Part shown: piece by piece, positions 5,287 through 6,928 of the stretch | How positions within the stretch are numbered: position 1 is the first letter of the stretch | How the letters are laid out: each line of letters begins with the position of its first letter | Assembly (NCBI GenBank): GCA_001563325.1 | Contig: LRSK01000071.1 | Location: forward strand, 1 to 6,928 | Direction of reading: 5' to 3' | Source of the DNA: Candidatus Thorarchaeota archaeon SMTZ1-83 | Lineage (GTDB): Archaea > Asgardarchaeota > Thorarchaeia > Thorarchaeales > Thorarchaeaceae | DNA: 6,928 nucleotides | The notes under the pieces: generated by a model | The model's input: the letters and a program-made list of their open reading frames with translations, nothing else | The model's database searches: none | What the model was told of the DNA's origin: nothing | Position numbers and translations under genes: made by a program

Positions 5287-6834
5287 CTACTCTGGCGGAA
5301 GCTGTCCGAATATAGCAGACATCTCGATGCCTTTGGCCTTGTTCTTGGCACCGTAGTACATGTAGGCCAATTGACCAATTATGTATACGATCACCGTGAA
5401 CCAGACCTCGTAGAGGGCACCGCCTGGTACGAATGCTATCATAGAATAGAAGAATGCTGCACCTGCGACCAAACCACCAATGGATATCAGCGGAATGCCT
5501 AGGAATTTCCAAGCTCCGCTTCGTTCCCATAGCGTTGGCCTGTAGTACGGTAATGATACCGCAGCCAGTGCCATCTGCCATCTGATGAACACGTATGTGA
5601 ATGCCACACCTATTAGCGCATCGAGTGCAGTGCCGGTGGTTACTACCAGGAAGGTAGCAAAAGCTACTGTTCCGAGCGATAGGATCAGCCAGAAGTACAG
5701 TGTGATGTGAGGCACATGGTACTTCGGATGGACACTTGCGAATGCCTCTGGACAGAATCTGTCCATAGCCATGGAGTGCATTGGCCTGGTAACCCACAGT
5801 GCATTACTTGGGGAGTCCAACACGCTTGCATAGACTGGACATAATATCACAAACCACGCTAACGGGTTGTCAGCCAAGATGATTGCAGCGTAGTTACCGA
5901 ATCCTGGGAACATGCCGACGCTTGCAGTACTAGCATTGATGCCGTACAGATTCGCTCCCATGCTTGCTTCAACAGCAAAGCCTGAAAGCAGGAAGAAGAA
6001 TGCGATACCTGCCCATCCACCAACATTACTGAGAGGGATGTTTCTACTAGGTTGCGCCACTTCACCTGCCACGGGCATGATGAGGTACGGCCACATTCCT
6101 CCGACGGTAAGAATCAATGCAGGACCTACAGCTGCCCAGCTAAAGTCTACGTATGCAGTGTTATCGAATGCGCCAACAGTTGATGCCCAACTGCCGGAAC
6201 CGAACACGTTGTCCCATACACCCTGAGTGATGGGAGTCGATAGCATGACGAGATCAGCCACCAACAATGCAACAATGTTGACAATTCCCAGGATTATTAC
6301 AAACCAGCCCAGCATTCGGACGCTGAGATAGCTGAAGATGAATCCCACGAAGATCATTAGTGCCGCTGCGACAAACAGCAGAACCGGGTCAGTTCCAAGA
6401 GCTACTGCTGCATTGACAAGACCAGTGTTGCCCGTCGCATTACCGATAACAGCTAGACCGCCTGCGAAGATCTGTACCGCGAAGAAGCTTCCAGTGCCTC
6501 GGAAAACAGGGTTAGTGATTACAGACCGCCAGCCTTCCATAACACCGAATATAGGACTTAGACCTCTACCGGTAAAGTGGTAAGAGGCTCCAGACCTTGG
6601 CATGGCAAGCATCAGACACATCAGTGAAATAGCCTCAAAGAAGACTATGCCTGAACCGATGGCGTACATCGGTATGAGATGCGCGCCTGCATACCAAGTG
6701 GAAACCTGTGGTCCGAAGTAGTGGAACCAAGGTCCAAGAGTCAGTGCTATTGGAAGAAGCAGGGCGAAGCCCGTACCTACCTTTTTTACAAGGCAACAGC
6801 TTTCACGCACGAAAAGGAGTTTTTCCTCGCCCAT
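5287..6834 (-). CDS. APC-superfamily amino-acid/amine permease
   Basis: The 515-residue protein is an integral membrane transporter with about 12 hydrophobic segments, near residues 20-38, 52-77, 115-131, 148-168, 173-196, 232-254, 271-291, 315-340, 376-398, 402-428, 445-468 and 473-494. Family marks are MPRSGASYHFTGRGLSP (78-94), the helix-6 motif MPVAGEVAQPSRNIP (253-267), the loop ALWVTRPMHSMAMDRFCPEAF (345-365) with its conserved Arg-then-MAMDR pattern, and the tail IFGQLPPE, a common ending in this group. It probably exchanges or imports an amino acid, amine or related compound by ion symport; the substrate cannot be read from sequence. I prefer the ATG at 6834 because GGAG (6844-6847) lies nine bases upstream. 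An in-frame TTG at 6849 would add five residues and contain that GGAG. The length is normal. The stop is TAG, followed by a strong terminator. Confidence 0.92.
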   Translation of the reverse strand: MGEEKLLFVRESCCLVKKVGTGFALLLPIALTLGPWFHYFGPQVSTWYAGAHLIPMYAIGSGIVFFEAISLMCLMLAMPRSGASYHFTGRGLSPIFGVMEGWRSVITNPVFRGTGSFFAVQIFAGGLAVIGNATGNTGLVNAAVALGTDPVLLFVAAALMIFVGFIFSYLSVRMLGWFVIILGIVNIVALLVADLVMLSTPITQGVWDNVFGSGSWASTVGAFDNTAYVDFSWAAVGPALILTVGGMWPYLIMPVAGEVAQPSRNIPLSNVGGWAGIAFFFLLSGFAVEASMGANLYGINASTASVGMFPGFGNYAAIILADNPLAWFVILCPVYASVLDSPSNALWVTRPMHSMAMDRFCPEAFASVHPKYHVPHITLYFWLILSLGTVAFATFLVVTTGTALDALIGVAFTYVFIRWQMALAAVSLPYYRPTLWERSGAWKFLGIPLISIGGLVAGAAFFYSMIAFVPGGALYEVWFTVIVYIIGQLAYMYYGAKNKAKGIEMSAIFGQLPPE

Positions 6835-6928
6835 TGCGTTCTTCTCCAATTTCTCTCTCTCACGGCGAATCCATCCTATAGAATTCGCTCTGTGATGAAG
6901 CAGAATTAACGTAGTTCCTCTATTAAAA
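6835..6928. other. Permease upstream region, no other gene seen
   Basis: Apart from the permease leader, its promoter candidate and a CT-rich run at 6851-6861, I see nothing coding here. A second A/T-rich element on the minus strand (TTTTAATAG, 6920-6928) is cut by the window edge and could be an alternative distal promoter. Confidence 0.3.
6865..6888 (-). promoter_or_regulatory. Candidate permease promoter inside an inverted repeat
   Basis: On the minus strand GCGAA followed by TTCTATAGG (6875-6883) resembles a BRE plus TATA box. Initiation near 6852 would leave an 18-base leader that includes GGAG, consistent with the ATG at 6834. GCGAAT and ATTCGC (6883-6888 and 6865-6870) form 6-base inverted arms around the box, a reasonable place for a repressor. 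Confidence 0.3.

Noticed and set aside
5248..5502. Plus-strand frame starting GTG within a perfect-looking Shine-Dalgarno
   Set aside because: The GTG is part of the Shine-Dalgarno-like sequence itself and the frame is antisense to the permease. The ribosome-binding-site likeness is explained by the terminator's T-rich tract on the opposite strand.
5024..5797. Long open frame of 257 codons on the minus strand, overlapping the permease gene
   Set aside because: It lies in another frame of the permease on the same strand and runs on into the antisense of the neighbouring gene. Its translation is rich in Arg, Cys, His and Ser with no domain pattern, typical of an out-of-frame shadow.

Overview
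This window looks like a piece of an archaeal chromosome with moderate base composition. The evidence is indirect. Upstream regions carry A/T-rich TATA-like boxes preceded by short purine-rich BRE-like stretches, and I see no convincing bacterial -35/-10 pairs. Genes are short, mostly separately transcribed, and have Shine-Dalgarno sites. Several proteins resemble archaeal versions of their families. An Asgard-type lineage is possible but is only a guess; no ribosomal or taxonomic marker gene is present.

Layout, left to right: (1) 28-840, minus: a nucleotidyltransferase-fold protein with an intact acidic triad. (2) 841-1055: a divergent promoter region with dyads and repeated GTCTG words. (3) 1056-1997, plus: a long-form calcineurin-like metallophosphoesterase. 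(4) 2175-3290, plus: a DUF917 / S-methyl-thiohydantoin desulfurase-like protein with its own TATA box and a hairpin terminator. (5) 3344-4042, minus: an unrecognised protein with two membrane segments. (6) 4213-5193, plus: an unrecognised tryptophan-rich soluble protein, divergent from gene 5. (7) 5287-6834, minus: a 12-helix APC-superfamily amino-acid/amine permease with a strong hairpin terminator between it and gene 6.

Every gene has its own non-coding region upstream, so nothing here is a tight operon. The best functional link is between the DUF917 enzyme and the APC permease. DUF917 proteins often sit near hydantoin/nucleobase catabolic enzymes and transporters, so uptake plus breakdown of a small nitrogenous compound is plausible, but two unrelated genes lie between them. 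The divergent unknown pair (3344-4042 and 4213-5193) is the part least explained by known families. I see no CRISPR array, insertion sequence, integrase, tRNA or rRNA. I did not find a clear new defence or mobile system.
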